Positions 22,950-34,718 of a stretch of 64,000 nt of DNA are shown piece by piece. Location of the stretch: NCBI GenBank assembly GCA_021399435.1, contig JAJTUP010000003.1, positions 558,001 through 622,000 on the forward strand. Reading direction: 5' to 3'. The position numbers and the translations under genes were made by a program. Below the pieces are notes generated by a model that saw only the letters and a program-made list of their open reading frames with translations, did no database searches and had not been told where the DNA came from. Source of the DNA: Diaporthe sp. PMI_573 (Eukaryota; Ascomycota; Sordariomycetes; Diaporthales; Diaporthaceae). Each line of letters starts with the position of its first letter. Within the stretch, counting starts at the first letter, position 1.

Positions 22950-25222
22950 TCACGACCGCGCCTCCTCCAGCTCCAGCTCCAGCTGCCTGATCCTCTCGCT
23001 CTGGTCCTGCGACCCGGAGACGACCCTCTTCTTGAGCGTCTCCACCTCGCCCGTGAGGTGCGCCATGGCGTCGCCCTGCGCCGTGATCTTCTCCCCCTGC
23101 GCAGTGATGACCTTGGTCTGCGCCTCGATGAGCTGCTTGATCTGCTCCAGGGACGCCTCCACGCTGCCCGACCCGGATCCGGACTGCGAGAGCGCCGGCG
23201 ACGGCTGCGGGCTGCGCGCCGAGGACGAGGCGCCCGCGAACGGTGCGCTAGACTTGATGGGCGAGGGGGGCTTGGCCTGCGCTTGTGGCTGCGGCTTGGG
23301 GTCTGACCGGACCGGCAGGGCGGCTCTTGATACTGGCTTCTGCACCTCCTCGAAGCTGGACGTCTCGGCCTCGTCGTCCTTGTCATCCTCGTCATCCTGG
23401 AACTTGGAAGCCGCTGCAGACATGGACCCCTTCTGCTGGGCCACAGATGGTGGCGCCGCACGAACCGGCTCGGGCTCGGGCTTCGGCGCAGGTTTGGCGG
23501 CCGGGGCAGGTGTTGGTGCCGGCGCAGCTGCGGGGGGCTTGTAGTCGGCCGCGACCTCTACGGGCGCATTGCCCTCGTACTTGCTCTCGAGATCGATCTT
23601 TGGTGGGAGCGCAGTCTTGCCACCAAGCCACTCGGAGGCGGACATGGCTGGCTTGGATCCCGTACATGGCGGGAAGATATCGCTCTGGAAGGTCTCGGCG
23701 CGACGGGGGACGGTGAAGGAAATGGGCTCGATGTAGAGGTCGTTGACAGTCTTGTAGGCGCGCATGACCTCGTTCTCGTGAAGCTGCAGGGCCGTTAGCA
23801 ATGTTTCTTCCAGTATATCCGTGGTCGGCTCGACGTACGTTGACACCGCGCTTTGGCATAAAGGCAATGCCTCGTTGTGGGTCTCCTGACTTGTACTCGG
23901 AGAGGAACTCGAACTTGTCGTTCTCGTACTCGAAGTATCGAATGTTACCGTCGCTATATGACCAGTTGTCAGCAAAGTTCGTCGAATTCTGGTATGAAGC
24001 TGTTAGACTTACCCCTTGCCGGCAAGGTACAGACAGTTGGTGCTGTCATCCCAGAAAGGCATGCAGACACCGGAGATGGAGTCCAGGTTGTTGAAGCCAC
24101 CGATGGGCTTGTCACTACCCGGCTCCCAGAGCGCAAGCTGCCGGTCGCTCATGCGGGAGAAACCCGTTGTCGCAATACGGTTGTGCTCGCCCATCCACAC
24201 GGCACGGCTGTTCTTGGCGCCCTCGTGGCCGGGCCCGACATGCGCCGGCTTCTCCTGGCGGACATCCCACACGCGCAGCTTCTTGTCTCTCGAGGTCGTG
24301 ACCATGAGGTTTCCGGAGGCGTTCCATGACAGGGATTGGACGATGTCGTTATGCTTCAGCGCCAGCGGGGACTGGCCGGTGCTGATGTCCCAGAGCTTGA
24401 TGCTGAAGTCTCCAGATGCAGAAGCGAGGATGTTCTCGGCGGCGGGGTTGAAGCAGACCTGGCCGACCTTCCTGTACAAAAGTTAGAGGAATCCGACGCG
24501 GCATCACCCCGTCTTGCAGCCATAACCAGTCTGCGACGTACCTGGAATGCCCGGCCAGCTTGCTCACTGGCGTCACGTCTGCGGGCTCTTCAGCATCGGT
24601 GAAGAGGGTAAAGTCCTTTGGGACCTCCCATATGAAGATCTTGCCATCGTCGGAGCCGGAAGCGATGATACGGTCGTTGAAAGGGTGCCAGTCCGTGTCC
24701 AACACTACAGCTGTATGTCCGCGGAACAGAGGTACCACGTCGGGGATCTTTCCCTTCTCATTCAGCGGGATGACCGCGAATGCGCCACCGCCACCAGACT
24801 CCCAATTGACCGAGAGGTATTCAGGGTTGACTTGTATTGTCGCAAGATGTCAGCACTCGCGCCCGACATTGCAGCGCAACAAAAAGAGAAGGATTCTAGC
24901 CCACCCTTGCAAAGATTTGTGTCCCAAGCATTCCTACTGATGTGGAGGTTGTCGTAGCAGAATTCCTTCCGGGTGGACTTGCCGAAGACGTGTCCTATCC
25001 AACAGCAAAAGCGCAGCAAATGTCAGCCATGAGTCCATCACCAGATTTCGAACGACAACGACAATGCAGGGAGGCGCCGCGACGCGGGCCGATGGAGCTT
25101 GTCCCGACCCTGCTTGCGCGTGCACGCGACTAGGGGGGGGAGACGTCAAAGGGGGGAGGGAGGTAGGGAGGGGTGGTAAGACACTCACGATACTTCGACG
25201 CGCGCACGAATCGGCCAGACAT
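22950..25222 (-). CDS. crn1: Coronin (actin-binding WD40 protein Crn1)
   Basis: Six exons read right to left: 25222-25189, 24994-24905, 24830-24542, 24471-24013, 23953-23839 and 23783-22950, giving 606 residues with all junctions in frame. It begins with MSGRFVRASKYRHVFGK, the basic N-terminal signature of coronins, followed by a seven-bladed WD40 propeller (DTDWHPFNDRIIASGSDDG, LASASGDFSIKLWD and MVTTSRDKKLRVWD are visible) and the conserved C-terminal extension (RGIAFMPKRGVN, then ENEVMRAYKTVNDLYIEPI). A Pro/Ala-rich linker of about 170 residues leads to a C-terminal coiled coil (about residues 545-606) that in this family trimerises the protein and contacts Arp2/3. Coronin binds F-actin at cortical patches and regulates Arp2/3 and cofilin. 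The first exon is just 34 nt. Confidence 0.95.
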
Positions 25223-26202
25223 TGGTGCTGGTGGGGGGGTTTGGATGTGGATTCGACAGTACTCGGCGTCGCGGGGGGGAAAGCTGCTGGGTAGGTAAGG
25301 TAAGGTAGGTAGTAGGTATGAAGATAAGACAAGTGAAACCTCTCGAGGAGAAGGGGAAAGCTGAGCAAACTGTATGTATGATGGAGGTCCGGGTAGGTAG
25401 GTAGTCAGTCTAGTAGGCAAGTAGTGGTCCAAGGTAGAGAAAGGGGTCGTCGCCTTTTGGGTATGGGAAACGGTGGCCAGGTCCGGGGTGGTAGGTAGGT
25501 ACATGTACAAGGTCGGCGGGCAGACTAACAGCAGCTGCGCGGCTATCTGTCTCCAGTCACCTCTTGTCAGCCCAAGTATGTACCGTACTGCCCAAAATGG
25601 CCCCCCCCCCAGCTTGCTCTGCATAAACCGGTGGCCCCTCCATTAGTTTCACCAATGAGGCTGAGAAAAAGCGCCCGCACAAGCCATCCAAAGAGCCCAC
25701 CCGCCCACCGACCCGCCTCAAGTGCTGTGGGCTGCGATGGGCTCACTCAGGGGTTGATTTACTGATCTGCTGTGTTTACCTCACCAAACAAATCAAACAT
25801 CTATGCCGATCACCGTCCCCTAAGTGTTCCGCGAGTGTATGTCATAAGAGTAGAATTACAATGCAATCTACGCGACGCGAGCGGCCCCCCGTCGCGAACA
25901 GGAGCTGGTAGGTGGATGAACAGGTGAATGGATAGGATATACCTTGGTTTCACCCACCACCAGTGCTGGCCGCCGTAACAACAAGGTCGGGCCGCCATGG
26001 CGCAGATAATCTATTTACAGTCGGCTTCCCTCCTTCTTGGTATTTCCCTTTCATACTCGTCCGTACGCCTCGTGATTCGAAATGCAGTCAGTGCCCCACA
26101 GAAGAGATCCCGCCCTTTCCCTGCCAGGCAAAACTCCGATTCCCCAGACTTGAACTCGTCTTTGATTGCCATGTCGCACTCCCGCCGCCCGAGTCAACGT
26201 CA
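25223..26202. other. Coronin leader/promoter and 3' flank of the SNF2-type gene
   Basis: About 1 kb. The part next to coronin carries clustered ggtag/ctacc tetramer-pentamer tracts (see repeat entry). I see no independent gene; an open frame at 25997-26875 on the plus strand is antisense to the end of the remodeller gene and has no support. Confidence 0.5.
25288..25503. repeat. Clustered GGTAG/GTAG simple tracts
   Basis: Three tracts of ggtag/gtag units at about 25288-25318, 25391-25405 and 25488-25503, upstream of the coronin start. On the coronin-sense strand they read as ctac/ctacc, fitting a pyrimidine-rich leader. Confidence 0.7.
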
Positions 26203-29200
26203 TTACTCATCGCCGCCGTCCTCGCTCCGCGCAGCACTGCTGGCCCCGTTGGTGTTGCTTGCCGAGTGGTTGGTCAGCTTGATCCTCGGCTGCGGCGTGC
26301 TGTTCGTGGTCGGTGCAGCTGAGGTGTCCTTCTGCGACGACGAGTCCTCGAGCTCGTTGAGCTCAGGGTGCTCTTGCAGCTGCTTCTGGTACTCTTCCAG
26401 GAAGTACGTCTGCCATCATGTCAGTCAACGCTGCCGTAAGAAAGCCACACGTCAGATGCTGGCGGTCAATGCTTACCTCAATCGTTGTGGCGTCCGTGTG
26501 GATCAGGCTGCCGTCGTCATTGAACAGCCTGCAATTGCTGCACATGAGCTCGACATCCTTGCGGAAATCGCCCAGGCTCTTGTACTCCTCCTTCTTGATC
26601 TTCTTCTCGATCTGCGTCATGGCAATCGGGTTCTGAATGATGACGTAGTAGTCTGCCCAGTCCCTCTTCGGGGGGAGCTTGATGAAGGGGCCGATAATCA
26701 AGCGCTTTGGCGGCCCGTCGTCTTCGTCGTCCTTATCGTCCTCATCAGGCTCCGGGTCCGGGTCGTCGACCTCAAGTTTCATCAGGCTGTCGTAGAGATG
26801 GCGCAGGCTCCGTTGCAGTACTTGCCGTTGCAGCGGGTTGAATTTGACGTCCGCGCCGTTGGCGGCACCAAGTGACTTTGGCCGTCCTTGAGGGCCGCGT
26901 CGCTTCTTGGCTGGTGGGGGCTCATCCTCGCCGTCTTCAGCCTTCCGTTTCTCACTCTTGGCGCCGGGCTTGCGGCCACGCTTCTTCACCGGGGTCTCCA
27001 CTTCTGGTTCTGGTTCAGGTTCCTCGGAACTGGCGCGACTGGCTGCCGGAGATCCCTCGGAGCCGTTGACACCTGACGCCCGCTTGAGGCGGTTCGCCTC
27101 TCGCCGGTCTTTGCGAGCCTGCTTTCTGGCCGCGGCAGCCTCTGGGCTGTCCTCGTCATCATCAACAGCCAGGAGCCACTGCTCCTCAGTCAAGCCATCG
27201 TCATACCGGACCTTGGTCCTCTCACGAGCACCACGGCCGAGCGAGATCTCGGTCTCCTCAGGAGCATCCGGGTTGTCGTCATTGAGATAGATGTCTGGGA
27301 GCTCAGCTTCTGTCATCAGGCGAGGTGTTCCCTTGCAGCCCGGCGCAGTGCCGTAGGTCGCATCCTTGGACCTGATTTCATCGAGCTGTTGGAAATGTAC
27401 GAGTTCATCGTCACTCCGTGCGAGGATCATATTCAGCTCTTCATCGTCCATCTCCTCTTGCTCGCCGTTTTCGGCCAAGTCGGCAGTTTCAAGCAGTGTC
27501 CGGAGCATTGCGTCACGGTCGGTCTCAGAAGACTTGTTGTCGAAACGACCGGCCTGGATAACTTTGCCGTCCATGTCGAGCTTGAACCTCGCCCGCTCAA
27601 GAATCTTCTCCTCCACTGAACTAGAGCTGATGAGACGAAGAATGCGGACCTCGTTCTTCTGCCCGATACGATGAGCACGATCCTGGGCCTGCAGATCCTG
27701 ATGAGGATTCCAATCAGAATCGTAGATGATGACGGTATCTGCCGTCTGGAGGTTGAGACCCAGACCACCCGCACGCGTCGAGAGCAAGAACATAAAGTAA
27801 GGGGAGTCCGGCCGGTTGAACTCGTGCAGCAGCTCGGAACGTTCGTCTGACTTGGTCGTACCATCCAGGCGGAGGTAGGTGATGCCGCGCAGACGGAGGA
27901 AATCCTCCATGATGTCCATAATTGCCGTCATTTGGAAGAACATGAGTACACGATGTCCTGTGGCCTGATACTTTGGCAAAACACGATCCAAAAGTTCGAA
28001 TTTGCCAGCAGATCTCCACAGCAGATCATTGCTGACGCTGGCGGGGTTCATCTGGTTCTCGACCTCGTCGAAGACGAAAGGATGGTTGCAAAGCTTTCGG
28101 AGCTGCATGATCATGTTGCTGAGACCCTTCGAAGAACTCTTGCCGCCCTTACCGTCGCTGACAGCAATCTTATTGTGCGTGACCATTTGCTTGTAGAGGC
28201 GGGATTGCAAGGCTGAGAATCTGCACTTGATGACCTTCTCGGTCTTGTCGGGCAGGTCCTTCTCGACGTCCTTCTTCAGACGACGAAGCAGGAACGGACG
28301 CAGAACCTTGTGCAGACGACGAATGACGAGGATCTGCTCTTCTTCCGTCAACTCCATCTTGTCTTGGCTTCCTGTATTAGCAAAAGGCGTATTGAACCAC
28401 TCGTCAAAAGTCTTGGCAGACTTGAAGATGTTGGGCAGCGTGAAGTTGAGCATTGCCCACAGTTCAGACAGGTTGTTTTGCAAGGGGGTACCCGTCAGAA
28501 TGAGACGGAACCTGGTCGAGTAGTACTGCTGGATGGTGGCGCTCAATTTCGAATTGGAGTTCTTCATGCGGTGACCTTCGTCGATAATCATGTGGAACCA
28601 CTTGATCTTGCTAAGAATGTTGCGGTCCTTGATGATGTACTCGTACGTGGTAAGCAGAACCTGGAACCTGCCCTGCCGGATCTTGTCCTGCTGCACCTTG
28701 CGAGTGTTCGGCGGGCCCTTGTACACAACTTTGGCGACTGAAGGAGCCCACTTGTCAAACTCGAGGTTCCAGTTTGTCAACGTGCTGAGAGGAACGATGA
28801 CAAGGTATGGTCCCATCTGCTGCTTCCTCTCGATGAGGTACGTGATCAGACTGATCGTCTGGATGGTCTTGCCCAAACCCATTTCATCAGCGAGGATGCC
28901 GTTAAGGTTGTTGTTGTAGAGCGAAATCATCCACTGGAGACCCTTGACCTGGTACTCCTTCAGCTTGCCGCCGACGAGCATGTCTGCTTGCTCGGTCACT
29001 TCCTCCTTGATGCGATGGGCAACGGCATAGTAATCGATCTTCCGACCACCAGTCTCCTCGTCTTCCTCGTCTTCCTCTTCGCTCTCCTCCTCTTGGACGA
29101 TGTCGCCTCCATAGCGTTCTGCAGCGGCTCGCTGCTGGGCCTTAACCGAGGAGGCGAGCTGATGCAAGAAGCCGTCAGTCTGGCGCAGAAGATGCGTGAT

Positions 29201-30356
29201 ACGCGTGTCCTTGGCCTGGTCGAGAAGCTTCAGGTACGCCTCTTCATCGTTGGCCTTGAGCGCTTGCAGACGCTGCTTGGCATTCCGCTCGATACGCTTC
29301 TGCTCTTCCTTCTCGATGTTGAAGTGATGGTTGTACATCAATTTGCCCATCTTGTGCATCCTGTTCTGCTGGCCCTGAGCCGTTACTTGGATCTCATTCC
29401 GGTGGTTGAAAACAGCATGAAGGTAGTCAATGTGCTTCTTCTTCTCGCGGTTCTCCCTGGCATCCCGCTGCTGCTTCTCGAGCTTCTCCGTAATGCGCGC
29501 CTCCCGCACGTTCTGCTTCTTGAGGCGTCGGTACATACTGCGATTCGTCGTCATGGCGAGATTGTCATAGCACATCATCTGTCGACCGATCCTATCGCGC
29601 AGCGCTCTCTGTTTTGAATAAAGCGCAATCGACTTCATTTCGATAATGGCCTTGCGTCTCAGCGTATCATCAACAGCAAGCGTGTCTTTGGACGTATCCC
29701 AATGCGCCAGGTTGCCCGGCTGGCTCTTGAGCTCGTTATATCGAGTGCTCATCCTGTTGAACACAATCTTCTCACGGTCCGCCCTTAATTGATCAAAATC
29801 GATACCGTGAGGAAACAGTCCAGGGATGAACAGCCGGCTATCGTGCCGCGCGTGTTCGAAGACGCCAACAGTCTTCTGCAACATCTTCTCGGGGAGCTGC
29901 AGCCTCTTGAATTTGGGCTCTTTCGGAGTTGGATCAGTAGCCTCTTCGGGCTGCTGAGAAGCTTCAACACCATTGGGTCCAGCTTTGCTTGGAGTTTCTG
30001 ACCTCGGACCCTGAGATACGGGCGTGGCAGAGGACTGCTGGACAACAGATGCCGGCCGCCGCTGTCGAGACTGGAAGATTGACTGCTGCAGGCTCACGGG
30101 CACACCGAAGTTCTTGGACAACATCTTAAATGCCTGAATCTGTTGCCTTAACAGATTCAGATGAGCAGAAGTGAATTGTCCAGGTGGGTGTGCAACGGGG
30201 GATGCGGCAACCGCAGCTTGGCCGTCACCGGAGGCGGATGGTAGAGCAGAAGCACCCAGGTTCGATCCGGGCGCCTGGGATGTCTGCACACCTGGCTGCG
30301 CATTATTCTGTCCGGCGGGGCCGCCTCCTACACCCCCGTTGGTAGCCGCAGCTTGC

Positions 30357-30401
<45 letters not shown>

Positions 30402-30709
30402 TTCTGGTGCATCTGCTGCTGGAGCTGTTGTTGCTGCTTCCTCAGCTGCGATTGCTGCTGCAGTGCCATAAGAAATTGCTGGGTCTTGATGAGCTCTGGA
30501 TCGTTGGCAGGAGTGTTGTTCGCCTTGAGTTGTTTAAATCGCTGTGCATTATGTCAACAAAGAAGATCCTCTAACAATGCGCCAAAGGGGTCTATGTTTA
30601 TGGGCAAACGTACGTCGTACATATCCTTAATCTGTTGCTGCGTCAAGTTAGCCGGAAGGCTGGGACCCGGGAAATGCCCCGGGGCCGCCGCAGGCTGCAC
30701 GGAAGCCAT
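26203..30709 (-). CDS. SNF2/STH1-class chromatin-remodelling ATPase
   Basis: Catalytic subunit of a SWI/SNF- or RSC-type complex. Exons 30709-30614, 30541-26477 and 26409-26203 give 1455 residues. The first exon encodes MASVQPAAAPGHFPGP and on to KDMYD; the second begins RFKQLKANNT. A Gln-rich N-terminus with about 16 consecutive Gln (30353-30400) precedes an HSA-type helical region (near HIDYLHAVFNHRNEI, about residues 340-420). The helicase core shows the Walker A motif DEMGLGKT (about 585), the DEGH box (about 685), LTGTPLQNN, and the C-terminal lobe with STRAGGLGLNLQ and QDRAHRIGQ. A SnAC-like region follows, then a basic AT-hook-like stretch (KKRGRKPG) and a bromodomain (DYYVIIQNPI, then CSNCRLFNDDGS) that runs across the last intron. 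The last intron starts GTAAGC. The overall architecture fits Sth1/Snf21 or Snf2; I cannot separate these two by eye. Confidence 0.93.
30353..30400 (-). repeat. CAG/CAA repeat encoding polyglutamine
   Basis: Sixteen consecutive Gln codons (mixed CAG and CAA on the coding strand) in the N-terminus of the SNF2-type ATPase, within a longer Gln-rich segment. Length variation among strains would be expected. Confidence 0.92.
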
Positions 30710-31816
30710 GATTCCGGGTCGGAGAGGGTCGGTCTCAAAGGAATCGAGAAAGATGTCTTGCCACGAGGACCAAGTATTATGATGAGTGCATATCTGTCAA
30801 GCAACGCGCTAGGTCTGACAAAAGATTGAACACGAGCACGGCGAGGTGAACGAAAGACCAGGAAGTGTAGCTGATAGAATCAGGGATAAAGCCGGGGCGC
30901 GTCGAGACGGGGGCCGACGAGCGTGTCTTGGTTGTGCGGTCTCGAGCTGGATGGGGCCAGGATGGCGCAGTGCAGTCGAGGCTGGGATGCACAAAAGGGC
31001 CGTGTCGCGTTGACAAAGGCGCCGTATAGCGTAAGCGGGTCGAGGGGTTGTTGCTGGGGGGTCTTTTTTTGGCAGGTTTGGTTTGCGATGCGATGCGACG
31101 GACCAGTGGAGGACGGAAATACTTGGTGCGCGCGGTTGCGGATGCGGTTGCGGTGGGGTGGGATGCGCAACAGCAAGGGAAGGGAAAAAGGCTGGCGGGC
31201 GAAATGAAAAAATGGCAGAAGCTGGCCAAATCGGGGGTGATGTGGCGAGAGGCTGCGCGAAAGGCGCGGCAAAATCGCGTGCAAACAAGTCTGCTTGGTA
31301 GTTTTCGATGGTTGTCGATGGTTGCGGGCGGTTTTGCGATGCGTCGCGCTTCGCCTTTGGATGGAGTGGGTGGGAGTGCTTGGTGATTGAGAATGGGTTT
31401 GACCACAAGGCACGTCGCGGGCGCTGGCTGCTGGCAAGGTTCGTAGGCAGGCGCAGATTTCTGGAGGCCTGAGGCAGCAACAGGCGACCCACTAAGCTGC
31501 ACGGGCCTTGCGCTAGGGAGCCATGCAACCAATCGCAGCTGAGAACGGAGGGGCTAACCACTCCTGGGCGCCCTGCCAGCCTGTTCGGGGACTTAGACCA
31601 AGTACCCAAGTACCTCAAGTCCAGCCCCTGCATTTGCTTACGCCATCCACTCGAGACTCGACCCATGCAGTCGCGTTCGAGTAGGAAGGCCAGGCCAGCA
31701 GCCGTACACCTACCCGCGAAATGAGCACGTACCTAGCTCGTGGAAACTAAACAAAGACAGGGGGTTGCATCTGTGGGGAAATTTACTGCTAGATAGATAT
31801 GGGCATCTATCGTATC
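30710..31816. other. Upstream region of the SNF2-type gene and 3' flank of the WDR70-like gene
   Basis: On the minus strand the stretch next to the remodeller start is C/A-rich and leader-like, giving long spurious frames rich in Pro, Ser, Arg and His. I see no supported gene, and no clear core promoter element. Confidence 0.5.
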
Positions 31817-33577
31817 CTATCGCTTGACCTTCTTCTTATCAGGACCCTCTTCTTCCTCGTCACTAATATCTGCATACTGAGTGACCGGCTGTGTCTCCTT
31901 CCATGCATTTGTGAACAGTGGGTCCTTCTTGGCAACATCCGCATACTTGAGAAGCGCCTCCCTGGGGTCCTCGTGCAGCATCTTGCTGAGCGGGATGTTC
32001 TCCTCGATGTGCTTCTCGTCCGGCTGGCTGCGCATGAACGGAGTGATCTGCTGCACCTGCGGCCTGCGCGGGTCCAGCGACTTGCCCGTGCCTGTGACCC
32101 CAGCCTTGCGCTGCTGCGCAGACATCGCCCCCGGCGTGATGATGCTGTCGCCCGACAAGCCAAGCGTCTGGTCCATCGTGAATGCCGGGTTGTCGTCGAC
32201 GTGCCGCTTCTTGGGGGCCTTGCTCATCACATCTACCGCGCCGCGCTGTGACATGGACGGGTTGTAGAGGACATGTGTCTCTGCGTTTGCCGAGCCCGTG
32301 ATGATCTGGTTAAGCTTCGGGTGCCATTCCGTCACGATCAACGGCACGCCCGGCGTGATGGGCGTGACATGTTCTGCTTTGAGGTTGCCAGGGTTGAGGA
32401 TGTGAAGATGGCCAGATACCGATCCAGTAATGATTGCCGTCGAGTTGGGCGAATATTTGATATTGGTCATCGCGAACCTGTCCGACGTAGACGGGTGCTC
32501 GACCGACACAAGCGGCTGTTTGAACTTGCGAGTATCCCAAAGCTTGATCAGGCCGTCGCCGCCCCTTGTCACGACCATCCGGCCGTCTGAACTGATGTCT
32601 ACACCACCGGTCCAGGTGTCTGGCTTGTGGGCGTCTCGAACCTCCGCAGCCGGTCTCGTGAATGGGCCGTTGCCACTGTACATCACCAGCGTCCCATCCA
32701 GAGCAGCTGCGACGAGGGTATTGCTGCCGCCCTGTGCCGAGGCACCCCATGCCACTGCGGTCATTCTCGTCCGACCCGCAGAGCCGGCCGCTTTGGACTT
32801 GAAGACGATAACTTCCTTTTGGCTGCGTTTGTTATTGACGTCCCATATTCGCAGTGTGCTGTCCGTGCCGGCCGTGACGCACAGGTTCCTGTCGGTCGGA
32901 TGCCATGTGCCTGTCGTGACCTCAGAGACGTGGCCTTTTGTATTGTGCATATCCCTCAAGTACATGTCTCCCTTCACAAATTCCGTCAGGACGTCCCCGT
33001 CCCTCGACAAGATCTTGGCTTGTGGGTGCGACGAGACACACAGTAGTGCACCACCGCCGCCCGCGAGCGGGTTGAACTTGACGAGGTTCAATGGGTACGA
33101 TTCTGCTGCCTTGGTAGAGCTCTTGGTCTCCCAAGGGTCGATGCTTCGGAAGGCGCGCAGGGTGGTCGGCGTCATCGAGGCAAAGTCGTGGAGCTTGACA
33201 CTGCCGTCCAGAGAGCCAGTGGCTAATCTCGACCCCGAAGGATCGGCGGAAACGCTCGTGACGGTCCGATCGTGGGTCTTGAGGACGAGCTCGTGAGAGA
33301 CGGGGAATTCATCTTCGTCGTCGTCGCTGGACGAGTTATCCGAGTCGTCGTCATCGCTGTCGCCATCAGAATCAGATTTCGAGCCTCCCTTGGATCCTTC
33401 GTCTTTCACCTGTGGTTGGTCCTTTGGCTTTTCTGCGGTCCTCCTGCTGCGGTCTATCTGCGCGGCTATGTCTGCATCCTTTGACTTCTTCCCAAACGAA
33501 GCGGGGAGGAAAGCTCGCATGGGGTCATCGGGCGCCAGCTCTGGCGCGTCGACCTCGACATCCTCGCTGTCGCTCAT
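31817..33577 (-). CDS. WD40 protein of the WDR70 / gastrulation-defective-1 family
   Basis: Single-exon gene, 586 residues. The start MSDSEDVEVD is preferred over an in-frame Met 55 codons upstream (33742), whose extra residues look like leader translation. An acidic/Ser-rich segment (DSDDDDSDNSSSDDDEDEF) precedes WD repeats from about residue 105 to 470: LATGSLDGSVKLHDF, LCVTAGTDSTLRIWDV, MVVTRGGDGLIKLWDT and AIITGSVSGHLHIL. The C-terminal part (DEKHIEENIPLSKMLHEDPR, followed by ALLKYAD) and a basic end (KKKVKR) match this family's tail. WDR70 orthologues in fission yeast and human associate with the PAF/RNF20 axis and H2B ubiquitination in DNA repair; that role is family knowledge. The basic end could be a nuclear signal. 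The gene is head-to-head with the YjbQ-type gene. Confidence 0.88.
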   Translation of the reverse strand: MSDSEDVEVDAPELAPDDPMRAFLPASFGKKSKDADIAAQIDRSRRTAEKPKDQPQVKDEGSKGGSKSDSDGDSDDDDSDNSSSDDDEDEFPVSHELVLKTHDRTVTSVSADPSGSRLATGSLDGSVKLHDFASMTPTTLRAFRSIDPWETKSSTKAAESYPLNLVKFNPLAGGGGALLCVSSHPQAKILSRDGDVLTEFVKGDMYLRDMHNTKGHVSEVTTGTWHPTDRNLCVTAGTDSTLRIWDVNNKRSQKEVIVFKSKAAGSAGRTRMTAVAWGASAQGGSNTLVAAALDGTLVMYSGNGPFTRPAAEVRDAHKPDTWTGGVDISSDGRMVVTRGGDGLIKLWDTRKFKQPLVSVEHPSTSDRFAMTNIKYSPNSTAIITGSVSGHLHILNPGNLKAEHVTPITPGVPLIVTEWHPKLNQIITGSANAETHVLYNPSMSQRGAVDVMSKAPKKRHVDDNPAFTMDQTLGLSGDSIITPGAMSAQQRKAGVTGTGKSLDPRRPQVQQITPFMRSQPDEKHIEENIPLSKMLHEDPREALLKYADVAKKDPLFTNAWKETQPVTQYADISDEEEEGPDKKKVKR

Positions 33578-33945
33578 TCTTGCCTCGCAGTTGTGGCGGT
33601 GGGGCGCAGTCGGTGCCGCAGTGAAAGATGGATTGACGTCGATGGCTGGAGAGCAAGGCCGTTGGAAGTTGTGGTTGGTAGAACAGTTAAGGAGAAGATG
33701 TGAAGTTGAAATCCGGGGTGTTACGATCAAGATTAAATGCACCGGCAGGCATCGAAGCCGATCTCTCTACGGAGTATTATGTGCTAGAGAAGTAGAAGTA
33801 GTCTGCCGACGTATGTAAATAATCCTCAATCGCTACTGTGGCGTTCCCCCCTGGTCCCTTGCAGGGAGCTCTACGACCCGCCAAAACTGCCCCGCGAATG
33901 ACGTTCACCTGTTTATCAAACCGCTCCCTCACACTCCCTGCCATC
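33578..33945. promoter_or_regulatory. Shared upstream region of the WDR70-like and YjbQ-like genes
   Basis: The two divergent start codons are 368 bp apart (or 320 bp if the YjbQ-like gene starts at 33898), so a compact bidirectional promoter is likely. I see no obvious TATA box. Confidence 0.55.
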
Positions 33946-34718
33946 ATGGTCCCAAACTCACCCCAAGCCTCACACACCACCACGATCCTCTTCTTCGCGC
34001 TAATACTCATCGCCTTCTTCCCAGGGATATTCCACTACCTCTGGACCCTCCCGCTCAGCCTCATCTTCTCATCGACGCCATCATACAACAACGGCGGCGG
34101 CGACCCGGCAGCAGAAATCAGGATGGGCTCGTGGTACCAGAAGCAGTTCACGCTCCCCAGCAGGTCGCGGGGTTCGTACCTGATCACGGACCACGTCGTC
34201 AGCTCGCTCCCCGAGCTGAAGCAGTACAAGGTCGGCCTGCTGAACCTGTTCGTCCAGCACACGAGCTGCGCGCTCAGCCTGAACGAGAACTGGGACGACG
34301 ACGTCCGCGCCGACATGAGCGATGCCCTGGACCGGATAGCACCCGAGGCCGGCCCAAAGGGGGAGGAGCTTTACCGCCATTCTGCTGGTAAGTGATACAA
34401 ATTCACTTATTCATAGGGCCATCCGACCGAATTGTCACACCAGACATGTCATGGACATCGCTAACATGGATGGGCACCACCAGAGGGCGCGGATGATATG
34501 CCGGCTCATATTAAGTCGGCACTAGTCGGCGCGTCAGTTACGATACCAATTCGAGATGGCAAGCTTGCCACGGGCACCTGGCAAGGAATATGTAAGACCT
34601 GCCCCTTTATTTTATTTTACGAAGGAATGCTGACCCCGACCCTCCAGGGTATCTTGAATTCCGAGCAATGAAGCACCAGCGACGTGTTGTCGCGACGATT
34701 CAGGGAGAGAAGGCATAG
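33946..34718 (+). CDS. YjbQ/UPF0047 family protein with N-terminal membrane segment
   Basis: Three exons, 33946-34387, 34484-34591 and 34648-34718, give 206 residues; introns begin GTAAGT and GTAAGA and end in CAG. The family core is complete: [27 protein letters not shown] with [28 protein letters not shown], and GTWQGIWYLEFR. Members form trimers; bacterial YjbQ has weak thiamine-phosphate synthase activity in vitro, and the eukaryotic role is unknown. Unlike the compact bacterial proteins (about 140 residues), this one has a 60-residue N-terminal extension containing a strongly hydrophobic stretch ([13 protein letters not shown]), a likely membrane anchor or signal anchor. The start at 33946 has A at -3 and G at +4; in-frame alternatives are 33898 and 33838. 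Strong family call, open function. Confidence 0.88.

Noticed and set aside
22692..23544. Two long plus-strand open frames opposite the coronin C-terminal exon
   Set aside because: They are antisense to the Pro/Ala linker and coiled coil of coronin; Arg/Leu- or Ser-rich without domains.
30777..31666. Several long minus-strand frames upstream of the SNF2-type gene
   Set aside because: Three overlapping frames are open at once with Pro/Ser/Arg/His-rich, leader-like translations and no domain.
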